From NCBI GenBank assembly GCA_919901855.1, contig CAKKQC010000068.1, positions 1 through 41,869 of the forward strand: a stretch of 41,869 nt of DNA. Direction: 5' to 3'. How positions within the stretch are numbered: position 1 is the stretch's first letter; every line of letters starts with the position of its first letter. The notes below the pieces were generated by a model. That model was not told where the DNA came from and did not search any database. It saw only the letters and a list, made by a program, of their open reading frames with translations. Below, piece after piece: positions 32,641-40,960 of the stretch. Origin of the DNA: a bacterium. GTDB taxonomy: Bacteria; Oederibacteriota; CAKKQC01. The position numbers and the translations under genes are program-made.

Positions 32641-33633
32641 GTGAACGACGTGATCCGGGTGGCGGTGCTGGGAGCGGGTGGGCTGGGCAAGGCGGCCGCG
32701 GCCGTGCTGGAACGCAAGCGCGAGATGCGGCTGGTCGCCATCTGCGACCGGGGCGGCATCCTGCATGCGCCGGCGGGCGTGGACAGCGGGGCGGTCATCG
32801 CCCTGGACCCCAAGCGGTTCGTGTGCGACCTGTCGGGCGGGTATGCGACCAATGACTCCATTGGGGAGATGGTCGAGCTCGGGCGGGCCGGCGCCTACGA
32901 CGGCGTCTTCCTCGCCCTTCCCAACCTGCCCAACGAGTTCTTCCCCTCCGTGCTGACCAGGTTTCTCGACGCGGGGGTGTCGACGTGCTTCGTGGACGCG
33001 CTGAAGCGGACGAAAGCGGCGGAGCTCATGTTCGCACTGGGGGACCGCGTGACGGCGACGAAGTCCACGTACCTGCTGGGCTGCGGCGCTACTCCCGGAC
33101 TCCTGACCGCGGCGGCCGTGGTGGCCGCGCAGTCGTTCGTGAGCGTCGAGCGCGTCAAGATCCGGTGGGGAGTCGGGATCGCCAACTGGGACGCCTACCG
33201 GGCCACGGTCCGGGAGGACATCGCGCATCTGCCCGGGTATACGGTGGAGAAGGCCCAGGCGATGACGGATGCCGAGGTGGACACCCTGCTGGACAAGACG
33301 GACGGCCGGCTGGTGCTGGAGGAGATGGAGCACGCGGACGACCTGATGCTGCAGCGGGCCGGGGTCGTGGAACGGGCGGACCAGGTCGAGGTGGGCGGCG
33401 TGCTGGACACGCGGTCCGCGAAGAAGCCCGTCACGACGACGATGACGATCACGGGCACGACGTTCCAGGGCCTGCGCGCCACCCACACGTTCACGCTGGG
33501 GGACGAAACCTCGATGGCGGCGAACGTGATCGGCCCGGCGCTGGGCTACCTCAAGCGGGCGCTCTGGCTCCGGGCCCGGGGGATCCACGGGATCTTTGGG
33601 TCGACCGAGCAGATGCCCATGATCGTCCGGTGA
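32641..33633 (+). CDS. bioU: BioU-like (S)-8-amino-7-oxononanoate to DAPA suicide enzyme
   Basis: A 330-residue protein with an N-terminal NAD(P)-binding fold (VAVLGAGGLGKAAAAVLERK) related to saccharopine and aspartate-semialdehyde dehydrogenases. BioU, known from cyanobacteria, joins KAPA to an active-site lysine and gives up that lysine's amino group to form 7,8-diaminopelargonate, working once per molecule. It replaces BioA. The candidate reactive Lys here is Lys122 in FVDALKRTK, close to the Lys124 reported for Synechocystis BioU. The strongest support is context: bioF and bioD follow with GTGA overlaps and no bioA is present. The GTG start has AAGGAGG nine bases before it. A generic saccharopine dehydrogenase-like protein is the alternative. 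Confidence 0.75.
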   Translation: MNDVIRVAVLGAGGLGKAAAAVLERKREMRLVAICDRGGILHAPAGVDSGAVIALDPKRFVCDLSGGYATNDSIGEMVELGRAGAYDGVFLALPNLPNEFFPSVLTRFLDAGVSTCFVDALKRTKAAELMFALGDRVTATKSTYLLGCGATPGLLTAAAVVAAQSFVSVERVKIRWGVGIANWDAYRATVREDIAHLPGYTVEKAQAMTDAEVDTLLDKTDGRLVLEEMEHADDLMLQRAGVVERADQVEVGGVLDTRSAKKPVTTTMTITGTTFQGLRATHTFTLGDETSMAANVIGPALGYLKRALWLRARGIHGIFGSTEQMPMIVR

Positions 33634-34838
33634 ATCCGCCGGCCCGCCCCGCGCAACCGGGGGCGGGATGGAGGGACCTCGCCTCGGAGATTCAAGCGCT
33701 GGAGCGGGCGGGGCTGCGCCGGTCCCTGCGGGAAGCCGCCGGGCTTCCTCTCGCGGAATGCACGCTCGATGGGCGGCCCATGGTCAACTTCGGCTCCAAC
33801 AACTACCTCGGGCTGGCGACCCATCCCGAGGTGATCGCGGCGGCCCAGGAGGCGGCGGGGGCGGAGGGGACCGGCACCGGGGCTTCCCGGCTCCTGTCCG
33901 GGAACCAATCGGGTTACCGCCGGCTGGAGGCGACCCTAGCGGACTGGAAGGGCACGGAGTCCGCCCTCGTCTTTTCGTCGGGGTTCGCGGCCGCGGTCGG
34001 AGCCATCCCCGCCCTCGCTGGGCCGGGGGACGCGGTCGCGTGCGACCGGCTGGCGCACGCGAGCCTCCTGGACGGGGCGCGCCTCTCCCGGGCCCGCCTG
34101 CTGGTCTACCCGCACGCGGACCCGGCCGCGCTCGACCGCGTGCTCGCGCGTCAGCGGCGCCGGTTCCGCCGCGTCCTCGTGGTCACGGACGGGTTGTTCA
34201 GCATGGACGGGGATATCTGCCCCCTGCCGGAGCTTATCGCGGTGGCGGAGCGGCACGACGCGCGGTTGCTCGTGGACGACGCGCATGCCACCGGCGTTCT
34301 GGGGGGGGGCGGAGGTGGAACGCTCGAGCACTTCGGCGTCGCGGGGGTGGACCGGGTCGTGCAGATGGGCACCCTCAGCAAGGCACTCGGAAGCGCGGGC
34401 GGGTTCATCGCGGGCCCGGACGTGCTTCGGGAGTGGCTCGTGAACCGGGCGCGCACGCTCGTGTTCTCGACGGGCGTCCCGGCCTCCAGCCTGGCGGCGG
34501 CGGGGGCGGCGGTCGGGCTGGCACGCCGGCAGGCGTGGCGGAGAACTCGCCTGCGGGAATTGTCGGTGCGGGTACGCGGAGCGGCCCGGGCGGCGGGGCT
34601 GGTGGTCCCCGAAGGCGATACGCCGGTGATCCCGGTCATGCTGGGCGACGAGCATAGGGCGATGCGTTGGATGGACGCGATGCTGGCCCGGGGGCTCTTC
34701 GTGCCGGGGGTGCGTCCGCCGACGGTGCCTGCCGGCGGATCCCGGCTCCGGATCTCCCTGATGGCCACGCACACGGATGAGCACGCAGGGCGTCTGGTGG
34801 AGACGCTGGCGGCGTTCGCGGGCCGCGAACCGTCGTGA
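33630..34838 (+). CDS. bioF: 8-amino-7-oxononanoate synthase
   Basis: A PLP-dependent condensation of pimeloyl thioester with alanine to make KAPA, the first ring-assembly step of biotin synthesis. The 402-residue alpha-oxoamine synthase has VNFGSNNYLGLATHPEV, GTGASRLLSGN, DDAHATGVLG, and the PLP lysine Lys251 in MGTLSKALGSAGGFI. The GTG start overlaps the bioU stop (GTGA). The end overlaps bioD in the same manner. Related enzymes (KBL, ALAS) are excluded by context. Confidence 0.93.
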   Translation: MNPPARPAQPGAGWRDLASEIQALERAGLRRSLREAAGLPLAECTLDGRPMVNFGSNNYLGLATHPEVIAAAQEAAGAEGTGTGASRLLSGNQSGYRRLEATLADWKGTESALVFSSGFAAAVGAIPALAGPGDAVACDRLAHASLLDGARLSRARLLVYPHADPAALDRVLARQRRRFRRVLVVTDGLFSMDGDICPLPELIAVAERHDARLLVDDAHATGVLGGGGGGTLEHFGVAGVDRVVQMGTLSKALGSAGGFIAGPDVLREWLVNRARTLVFSTGVPASSLAAAGAAVGLARRQAWRRTRLRELSVRVRGAARAAGLVVPEGDTPVIPVMLGDEHRAMRWMDAMLARGLFVPGVRPPTVPAGGSRLRISLMATHTDEHAGRLVETLAAFAGREPS

Positions 34839-35551
34839 GGCCCGAGGGGCTGGCGGTGCTGGGGACGGGCACGGGAGTAGGGAAGACGGTGGTGACGGCC
34901 GCGCTCGGGATGGCGCTCCGGGCCGGGGGGTGTCCCTTCGCCGTGTGGAAGCCTGTGTCCACCGGGGGAGTGCGGCGGGGCCGGCGGTATGTTTCCGGGG
35001 ACGCCATCTGGCTCCGGAGGGTCCTCGGGCTCCCCGAGCCCGTGGAGGAGATCGGGACCGTCTGCCTCCGGCTCCCGCTCGCGCCGGCCGTCGCGGGCCG
35101 CCTCGAGCGCACCCCTGTCGACCTGGGGGCTCTCCGGCGGCGCTGGAGCGCACTGGGCGCCTCGGGCCGGTTCGTGCTCGTCGAAGGCGTGGGCGGCGCG
35201 CTCGTGCCGCTGCGCGGACGGGTTGCAGTGGCGGACTTCGTCGCCGGCCTGAACCTTCCCGCCATCGTGGTCGGCACGGCCGGACTGGGCACGATCAATC
35301 ACACGCTGCTCACGCTCGAGGCCGTCCGCGCGCGGGGCATTCGGGTGGCGGGGGTCGTCCTGAACGGCGCGCGCGGCCGGGACCCATCGGAGCGTACGAA
35401 TCCGGGCGCGATCGCGGCGCTCGGCCGTACGCGCGTCATCGCGGTCCTGCCCTGGCTCGCGGGCGTCCGGACGGATCGATCGCCGCTGCGGCGCCTGGCC
35501 CGCCGCCTTCCCGCGCGGGAGATCCTGCGGGCAGGCCGGAGGGTGCGATGA
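34835..35551 (+). CDS. bioD: Dethiobiotin synthetase
   Basis: ATP-dependent carboxylation and ring closure of DAPA to dethiobiotin. The 238-residue protein has the P-loop GTGTGVGKT (10-18), WKPVSTGG, and EGVGGALVPL, the BioD signatures. It has a coupled GTGA start after bioF and an ATGA end overlapping a thioesterase gene. bioB, the last step, is not in the window. Confidence 0.93.
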   Translation: MRPEGLAVLGTGTGVGKTVVTAALGMALRAGGCPFAVWKPVSTGGVRRGRRYVSGDAIWLRRVLGLPEPVEEIGTVCLRLPLAPAVAGRLERTPVDLGALRRRWSALGASGRFVLVEGVGGALVPLRGRVAVADFVAGLNLPAIVVGTAGLGTINHTLLTLEAVRARGIRVAGVVLNGARGRDPSERTNPGAIAALGRTRVIAVLPWLAGVRTDRSPLRRLARRLPAREILRAGRRVR

Positions 35552-35970
35552 GCGCACAGCACACGCACGTATGGGAGGACGACGGCTACTGCTACCTCTG
35601 CGGGAAGCGCAATCCCGAGGGATTCAAGATGGAGTTCGCGCTCTCTGAGCGGGGGATCGAAACCAGCTTCGTCGCCGAGAAGCGCCATCAGGGCTACCGG
35701 GACATCCTCCACGGGGGCTTCCTGGCGATGGCCATGGACGAGGTGATGGTGATGCTTCCGTACCGGCTCTACGGGTCGGTGGTCGCCACGGCCGAGTTCA
35801 CGGTGCGCCTGATCGCGCCCGTGGCCGTGGGGGAGCGAGTGACGGTCCGGGCGGCCTTCGACGGGGCCTACGGTCCCGGGCGCCGGCTGTACCGGCTGAC
35901 GGCCGAGTGCCGGCTGTCCGACGGGACGCTGGTGGCTAGCGGCCGCGGCACCGCCGTGAGGGTCCGATGA
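35548..35970 (+). CDS. PaaI-type hotdog-fold thioesterase
   Basis: A 140-residue single hotdog domain. HGGFLAMAMDEVM is the active-site helix region, with Asp/Glu and the HGG turn of PaaI-like acyl-CoA thioesterases. An N-terminal CYLCGKRNPEGFKMEF adds a CxxC pair, seen in a subset of this family. It overlaps bioD by ATGA. It could release or edit an acyl thioester linked to biotin or fatty acid metabolism, but its substrate is not known. Confidence 0.85.
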   Translation: MSAQHTHVWEDDGYCYLCGKRNPEGFKMEFALSERGIETSFVAEKRHQGYRDILHGGFLAMAMDEVMVMLPYRLYGSVVATAEFTVRLIAPVAVGERVTVRAAFDGAYGPGRRLYRLTAECRLSDGTLVASGRGTAVRVR

Positions 35971-36476
35971 CGCCCCGGGACTGGTTCCGAAACCGGTTCG
36001 GGTGCGCGGCGCTGATGGGAATGGTCATCGTATTCGCGCTGGCGGTCTGGTTCTACTTCCACAACCCCGTGCTCGCCGGAGCGATCCTCGTCGCGGCCGC
36101 GCTGCTGCGCGTATTCGGCACGTGGCGCCAGCCGACGATGCGGCTCATGGTGTCGCCGGGCGGAGTCGGGTGGGTCCACCCGGAACGCGGCCCCGGCATG
36201 ATCGTCTGGCAGGACATCGGAGCCCTCATCGTGCGGCAGGCCGGATCGCGGGGGGAGCTTGCGCTGTATCTCGTGCCGCGCGAGGCGCCGGAGGGACGGA
36301 CGACGAACGCTTTCATGATGACGACCGGGGATCTCGGCCTGGAATCGAGGGAGGGCGAAGCCAGGTTGAAGGCTTTCGTCGAGGAGATTCTGCCGAGGCT
36401 GCCGCGCGATCTCGTGCTGGATCGGGAGACCCGGGGGCGGTTCGCGGCGTGGGGGGTGTCCTGGACGCCGCGCTGA
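35967..36476 (+). CDS. Small membrane protein, PH-like/STM3941-like
   Basis: A 169-residue protein with two close hydrophobic helices (about 12-50), then a soluble beta-rich domain containing MRLMVSPGGVGWVHPERGPGMIVWQDIGALIV. This resembles the helix-helix-PH-like layout of STM3941-type proteins. Start ATGA overlaps the thioesterase stop. No function can be assigned; it is probably inner-membrane anchored with a cytoplasmic domain. Confidence 0.6.
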   Translation: MTPRDWFRNRFGCAALMGMVIVFALAVWFYFHNPVLAGAILVAAALLRVFGTWRQPTMRLMVSPGGVGWVHPERGPGMIVWQDIGALIVRQAGSRGELALYLVPREAPEGRTTNAFMMTTGDLGLESREGEARLKAFVEEILPRLPRDLVLDRETRGRFAAWGVSWTPR

Positions 36477-36536
36477 AGCCGGCAACGGTATGTGGGATGA
36501 TGGATGGGACGATACTCACGGAGGAGGTGATGGACA

Positions 36537-36626
36537 TTGCCTTGCGGACGTAAGCGGCATCGCTGGAAGATCAAGACGCACAAGCGGAAGAAGCACCGTC
36601 GGATGATGAAGCGAACCCAGGCATAA
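36537..36626 (+). CDS. AURKAIP1/COX24-like mini ribosomal protein (bL38-like)
   Basis: A 29-residue, very basic protein (PCGRKRHRWKIKTHKRKKHR, then RMMKRTQA). It matches the short AURKAIP1/COX24 family, one member of which was found on the Bacteroidota ribosome and named bL38. The start is TTG: GGAGGTGAT (36523-36531) lies five bases before it and is a near-perfect complement of the 16S 3' end, while the nearby ATG at 36530 is out of frame. A terminator follows 38 bp later. It is too short for most gene finders. Confidence 0.8.
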   Translation: MPCGRKRHRWKIKTHKRKKHRRMMKRTQA

Positions 36627-36664
36627 AGGCAGTCGGCGGATCCTTCCGCCTTCCAGAATGAGGG

Positions 36665-36699
36665 GGGCCGTGACACCCGTTCCCGGGTGCTCGCGGCCC
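36665..36699. terminator. Bidirectional terminator between bL38-like gene and divIC
   Basis: GGGCCG (36665-36670) pairs with CGGCCC (36694-36699) and CACCCG (36674-36679) with CGGGTG (36684-36689); loop TTCC. The T run is short. It sits between two convergent genes. Confidence 0.6.
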
Positions 36700-36702
36700 T
36701 TC

Positions 36703-37116
36703 CTACTTGCCGGAGGGGAACTTGTAGACGGTCTCGCCCTTCCGGATCATGTCGAGCTGCTCGCGGGCAAGCCGCTCGATGGTGGCGGGGTCCGACGAGA
36801 CCCGGCGGAGATCCGCCTCGAGCTTCATCCGGCGGGCCCGCAGGGCACGGATGTCGGCCTGCAGGGCCGCCCGGTCCCGGAGCAGGCCGGTCAACCGGTA
36901 GAGCCCGCGGTCGCCGGGCATGAGCGTGAACAACATGACGGCGAAGACCACCCAGCGCAACCGGCGTCCCGACCGCCGCGTCGCCCCGGACGCGGGGCGA
37001 TCCGGCGGGTGCGCGACGTGCCGGGCCGGACGAAACGAGGGAGCGACGGAGAGCAGGCGACGCCAGGATGGCCAGCCGCGACGCGTAGAGCGATGAGTCC
37101 GGGGCAGGACGAGCAT
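36703..37116 (-). CDS. Septum formation initiator (FtsB/DivIC family)
   Basis: A small bitopic division protein, 137 residues from ATG 37116. A basic cytoplasmic N-terminus precedes one transmembrane helix (WVVFAVMLFTLMPG). A periplasmic coiled coil follows (LLRDRAALQADIRALRARRMKLEADLRR) and then the family tail IERLAREQLDMIRKGETVYKFP. It forms part of the FtsQBL complex at the septum. The N-terminal start is uncertain because no strong ribosome site is visible and the basic region is longer than usual. Confidence 0.85.
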   Translation of the reverse strand: MLVLPRTHRSTRRGWPSWRRLLSVAPSFRPARHVAHPPDRPASGATRRSGRRLRWVVFAVMLFTLMPGDRGLYRLTGLLRDRAALQADIRALRARRMKLEADLRRVSSDPATIERLAREQLDMIRKGETVYKFPSGK

Positions 37117-37181
37117 CTGTTCTATTAGACCGCAGCGCGGCGCGGAGGGGCAAGGGGCCTTAGGAATGTGCGAAGGGTGTC

Positions 37182-37210
37182 TTGCCGCAGCGGGCCGAAA
37201 CACGTAGAAT
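37182..37210 (+). promoter_or_regulatory. Promoter of pckG
   Basis: TTGCCG (37182-37187) and TAGAAT (37205-37210) with a 17-bp spacer; the leader is about 30 bases and contains GAGGGGGAG before the ATG. Confidence 0.5.
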
Positions 37211-37246
37211 CTCCTTGTTTATCAATTCCCGGCGAAGAGGGGGAGC

Positions 37247-39022
37247 ATGCCCGGCAAAGAGAAGCTGATCCAGTGGGTGGAAGAGATGGCCCGGCAGACC
37301 GAGCCCAAGCGCATCGTTTGGTGCGACGGGTCGGACGAGGAGTACCACCAGTTCATCGAGGAGATGCAGGACGACCGGAGCCTCATCCGACTCAACCAGA
37401 AGGAGTACCCCGGCTCCTACCTTCACCGCAGCCACCCGAGCGACGTCGCCAGGACGGAGAAGCTGACCTTCATCTGCACGACGCGCCGGGCGGACGCGGG
37501 GCCGACCAACAACTGGATGTCGCCCAAGGAGGCCCAGACCCGGGTATGGCCCCTCTACCACGGTGCCATGCAGGAACGGACTATGTACGTGGTGCCGTAC
37601 CTCATGGGTCCCCCGGGCTCTCCGCTGGCCCGCGCGGGCGTCGAGATCACGGACAGCCTTTACGTGGCGGTCTGCATGCGCATCATGACCCGGATGGGCC
37701 GGATTGCGATGGAGCAGATCGGCCGGACGGGCGAGTTCGTGAAGGCCCTGCATTCGCTCGGGGACCTGTCCCCGGAACGCCGGTTCATCGTCCACTTTCC
37801 GAAGGGCGACGAGATCTGGAGTGTCGGGTCCGGGTACGGGGGCAACGCCCTGCTGGGGAAGAAGTGCCACGCTCTCCGGATCGCGAGCGTCGAGGCGCGG
37901 CAGGAGGGCTGGCTGGCCGAGCACATGCTGATCCTGGGCGTCCAGTCGCCGCGGGGCGAGGTGACCTACGTGGCGGCCGCGTTCCCGAGCGCGTGCGGCA
38001 AGACGAACCTCGCCATGCTCATGCCGCCCCCCGAGCTCTCGGGATGGCGCGTCTGGACCGTGGGCGACGACATCGCGTGGATGCGCTGGGGCGACGACGG
38101 GCGGCTGTACGCGGTCAACCCGGAGACCGGGTTCTTCGGCGTCGCGCCCGGGACGAGCGCGAAGACCAACCCCAACGCGATGGCCACGATCCGGCGGAAC
38201 ACGATCTACGCCAACGTGGCCATGACGCACGATGGCCTGCCGTGGTGGGAGGGCATGGACGGCCCGTCGCCGGCGGAAGCCTGGGACTGGCGCGGGCATC
38301 CGTGGTCGCCCGCTTCCGAGGACAAGGCGTCACACCCGAATGCGAGATTCTGCTCGCCGGCGACGCAGTGTCCGTGCATCTCCTCCAAGTGGGATGACCC
38401 GCAGGGCGTGCCCATCTCGGCCATCCTCTTCGGGGGCCGCCGGGCCCGCCTGACTCCGCTGGTGTTGGAGTCCTTCAGCTGGTCGCACGGGGTCTACGTG
38501 GGGGCCGGGATGGCGACCGAGACGACGGCCGCCCAGTCCGGAGCCGTGGGGGTGGTGCGCCGCGATCCCATGGCCATGCTGCCTTTCTGCGGGTACAACA
38601 TGGCCGACTACTTCGCGCACTGGCTCGCGCAGGGCGGGCGCGCGGGAGCCGTGCTGCCGAAGATCTTCCAGGTCAACTGGTTCCGGCAGGACGAGAACGG
38701 GAAGTATATGTGGCCCGGGTTCGGTCAGAACCTCCGGGTACTGCAATGGATCGTCGACCGCGCGAGGGGCCGGGGGGCTGTGGTGGAGACACCCGTGGGC
38801 TTCCTGCCCGACCCGAAGGCGATCGACACTACGGGGCTGGGGGTGAGCGAAGAGTCCATGCGGGATCTGCTTGCGATCGACACGGAGGCATGGCTGGCGG
38901 AGATGGAGGAGGAGGCGGCGTTCTTCGGCCTCTTCGGGAGCCGACTCCCGGAGGAGTTGCGCCGTGAGATGTCGTCGCAGGAGAAACGGCTCGAGTCTGC
39001 CAATGCAAAGGGAGGGCGATGA
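37247..39022 (+). CDS. pckG: Phosphoenolpyruvate carboxykinase (GTP)
   Basis: Decarboxylates and phosphorylates oxaloacetate to phosphoenolpyruvate, the entry step of gluconeogenesis. The 591-residue length fits the GTP class. FPSACGKTN (246-254) is the kinase loop, TVGDDIAWMRW binds metal and nucleotide, FGGRRARLTPLV and NWFRQDENGKYMWPGFG are conserved GTP-class blocks. The ATG is preceded by GAGGGGGAG. It overlaps the lipoprotein gene by ATGA, an unexpected pairing. Confidence 0.97.
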   Translation: MPGKEKLIQWVEEMARQTEPKRIVWCDGSDEEYHQFIEEMQDDRSLIRLNQKEYPGSYLHRSHPSDVARTEKLTFICTTRRADAGPTNNWMSPKEAQTRVWPLYHGAMQERTMYVVPYLMGPPGSPLARAGVEITDSLYVAVCMRIMTRMGRIAMEQIGRTGEFVKALHSLGDLSPERRFIVHFPKGDEIWSVGSGYGGNALLGKKCHALRIASVEARQEGWLAEHMLILGVQSPRGEVTYVAAAFPSACGKTNLAMLMPPPELSGWRVWTVGDDIAWMRWGDDGRLYAVNPETGFFGVAPGTSAKTNPNAMATIRRNTIYANVAMTHDGLPWWEGMDGPSPAEAWDWRGHPWSPASEDKASHPNARFCSPATQCPCISSKWDDPQGVPISAILFGGRRARLTPLVLESFSWSHGVYVGAGMATETTAAQSGAVGVVRRDPMAMLPFCGYNMADYFAHWLAQGGRAGAVLPKIFQVNWFRQDENGKYMWPGFGQNLRVLQWIVDRARGRGAVVETPVGFLPDPKAIDTTGLGVSEESMRDLLAIDTEAWLAEMEEEAAFFGLFGSRLPEELRREMSSQEKRLESANAKGGR

Positions 39023-39849
39023 CCATGGACTGGACACGGCGCTGGCTGGGGTTGCTGTTGATGGCGGCATTGACGGGATGCGCGACGATGACCAACCAGG
39101 GCCGTCAGCCCATGAAGGTGGAGTCGAATCCGCCCGGGGCCACGGTGTACGTCGACGGGAAGATCGTGGGATTGACCCCCTCGACGCTCTCGGTTCCGCG
39201 CAAGCAGAACACCCTCGTCCGGATCGCGTTGGACGGCTACCAGGATCACTTCCTTCGCCTGAAGGGGGTCATCGACGATCCGCTCGTGATCCTGGACTGC
39301 CTCACGATCGCGGGGGGATTAGTGGACTTGGCGTCGGGAGCGGCCTACCACATGAAGCCGGAACAGGTTAACGCGACGCTCCAGCCCGTGGACGTCGTGG
39401 CCACCGGCGCGGGGCAGGCGATCCGGAGGGTCTCGGCCCCGAGGGGCGCCTACGCATCGGTCGCGGTGGCCGAAATGGACGCGCAGGGCGTTTCGTCCAC
39501 GGATGCCGCCGTGGTCTCGGAGATGCTCAGGAACCGGCTCGTGAACGCGGGCGGGTTCACCGTCGTCGAGAAGAAGAACATGCAGAAGGTGCTCGGCGAG
39601 CAGGCCTTCCAGCAGACCGGGTGCACGTCGGCGGAGTGCGCGGTGAAACTGGGGAAGCTTCTCAACGTGCGGGGGATCGTCGTCGGGACGTTCGGAAGAT
39701 TCCTGGGCCGGTACGTCCTGAGCGTGCGGCTCGTGGACGTGGAGACGGGGCAGGCGGTGCTGGCGGACGAGGCGAAAGGCGACAGCGTGGACCAGATCGA
39801 GCGGGCGGTGGAGGGGATGGTCATGCGGATGGCGGCCGCGCTGAAGTAG
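39019..39849 (+). CDS. PEGA-domain lipoprotein with CsgG-like C-terminal domain
   Basis: A 276-residue protein with a signal peptide and lipobox (AALTGC, Cys21). A PEGA beta domain (about 33-80) carries VESNPPGATVYVDGKIVGLTPSTLSVP. The C-terminal part (about 140-275), SVAVAEMDAQG...VSEMLRNRLVNAGGFTVVEKKNMQKVLGEQ...GIVVGTFGRF, resembles CsgG/DUF-type curli-secretion-like domains that detect or build outer-membrane assemblies. It overlaps pckG by ATGA. Function is unknown; outer-membrane anchoring is inferred. Confidence 0.8.
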   Translation: MTMDWTRRWLGLLLMAALTGCATMTNQGRQPMKVESNPPGATVYVDGKIVGLTPSTLSVPRKQNTLVRIALDGYQDHFLRLKGVIDDPLVILDCLTIAGGLVDLASGAAYHMKPEQVNATLQPVDVVATGAGQAIRRVSAPRGAYASVAVAEMDAQGVSSTDAAVVSEMLRNRLVNAGGFTVVEKKNMQKVLGEQAFQQTGCTSAECAVKLGKLLNVRGIVVGTFGRFLGRYVLSVRLVDVETGQAVLADEAKGDSVDQIERAVEGMVMRMAAALK

Positions 39850-39879
39850 CATCCTCGCGATAGTCCCCGCAAACACAAC

Positions 39880-39906
39880 GAGGCCCCCGGACGAACCGGG
39901 GGCCTC
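39880..39906. terminator. Bidirectional rho-independent terminator
   Basis: GAGGCCCCCGG, loop ACGAA, CCGGGGGCCTC: a perfect 11-bp stem (12 with the outer C-G) between two convergent lipoprotein genes. Short T stretches lie on both sides. Confidence 0.85.
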
Positions 39907-39940
39907 GCGCTTTCCGTGGCCGGCCGGGCCGGCGGGAAAT

Positions 39941-40270
39941 CTACTGCGGCTTCTTCGAGTTGATCGGCGTCCCTTCGACCGTGTAGCAGTGCATAAGACC
40001 GAGGAAACCGGTCTTGAAGTAGAGCACGCCGTCCACCAGCCCGTCGTAGTCCGTGCCGGCCGACTCGATCGCGCGATCCACCGCACCCTTGAGCTCGGGG
40101 CGCCCGAAGATCTTGCAGTCCTCACCCGTAACGCGGGACGAGCCCCGCGCGACCGGCAGGTTGATGTTCTTCGAGCTGATAACCGTAAAGTCGATGATGC
40201 GCTGGCTGCAGCCAGCCAGCGTGATCCCCATCAGCATGGCGGGGATTCCCAGGCAAAGCACTTTCTTCAT
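39941..40270 (-). CDS. Small lipoprotein of unknown function
   Basis: A 109-residue protein. MKKVLCLGIPAMLMGITLAGC is a clear lipoprotein signal with Cys21. The mature part (FTVISSKNINL, GEDCKIFGRPELKGAVDRAIESAG, LVDGVLYF, CYTVEGTPIN) has a layout like small TRL-type lipoproteins, but I am not sure of the family. ATG 40270 is chosen because the signal peptide starts there; upstream in-frame codons have none. Two Cys in the mature part could form a disulfide. Confidence 0.75.
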   Translation of the reverse strand: MKKVLCLGIPAMLMGITLAGCSQRIIDFTVISSKNINLPVARGSSRVTGEDCKIFGRPELKGAVDRAIESAGTDYDGLVDGVLYFKTGFLGLMHCYTVEGTPINSKKPQ

Positions 40271-40286
40271 GTCTTCTAATCCTCCA

Positions 40287-40315
40287 TCGATATCGAGATA
40301 TCTCTTTGCAGTCAA
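40287..40315 (-). promoter_or_regulatory. Candidate promoter of the small lipoprotein
   Basis: On the minus strand TTGACT (40315-40310) and TATCGA (40292-40287) with a 17-bp spacer, 17 bp before the start codon. The leader would be very short. Confidence 0.4.
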
Positions 40316-40450
40316 GGCCTTTACTGCGGCCCTCATGTTAGTCAGTCGCGGGCGGCGTGTCAACCCGGGCGTGGGGGGATGTCCGGAATGGGCCGGCCGG
40401 AGCGCTGACACAAGGCCCATGAACAAGGGGGGATCAGGGGATGATCCGCG

Positions 40451-40954
40451 TCAGGCGAAGGTGCGTATCCGGGCGGCGTGGCGCGGTCGCGCGGCCGCCA
40501 GCCGGCGGGCGTCGCCAAGCTCGAAGTCCGCGAACTCGAACCCGGGGGCCACGGCGCAGCCGGCGAGGGTGAACGCGGCGCCGCGCCGGGGCCGCGCGGC
40601 GAACCATGTGCCGCCCCGCACCGTGTGCTGGAAGAGGTGGCCGCGCGCGGGGAAAGGTCCGAGGACGGTGCGGCGCCATCCGCCGCCGCGCGCGAGCTCG
40701 ACGAGTTCCAGCGGGCCGCCGAGGTGGTAGTACCAGGTCTCGTCCGAACGGACTCGGTGCCAGCGGCTGACTGAGCCGGCCGGCAGGAGGAAGAGGATCG
40801 AGGTGGCGAACCGGCGGGCTCCACCGTAGCCGCGGGGAAGCGCGTTCCGGGGAATCCGGCCGTGAGACCGCCACGCCTCGCGGTAGAACCCGCCCTCGGG
40901 GTGGGGGCGCAGCGCCAGGGACCGGACGAGCGAGCGGACGGTTGCGGTCATCAT
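40451..40954 (-). CDS. Cupin-domain protein (DUF985-like)
   Basis: A 167-residue cupin. LRPHPEGGFYREAWRS, SILFLLPAGSVSRWHRVRSDETWYYHLGGPLEL, and VAPGFEFADFELGD are the blocks of the DUF985 family, a small-molecule-binding beta barrel of uncertain activity. The start ATGATG at 40954 is six bases after the tRNA-Ser 3' end and lacks a Shine-Dalgarno, so the gene is apparently co-transcribed with the tRNA and released by tRNA 3' processing. Confidence 0.85.
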   Translation of the reverse strand: MMTATVRSLVRSLALRPHPEGGFYREAWRSHGRIPRNALPRGYGGARRFATSILFLLPAGSVSRWHRVRSDETWYYHLGGPLELVELARGGGWRRTVLGPFPARGHLFQHTVRGGTWFAARPRRGAAFTLAGCAVAPGFEFADFELGDARRLAAARPRHAARIRTFA

Positions 40955-40960
40955 GAGAAC

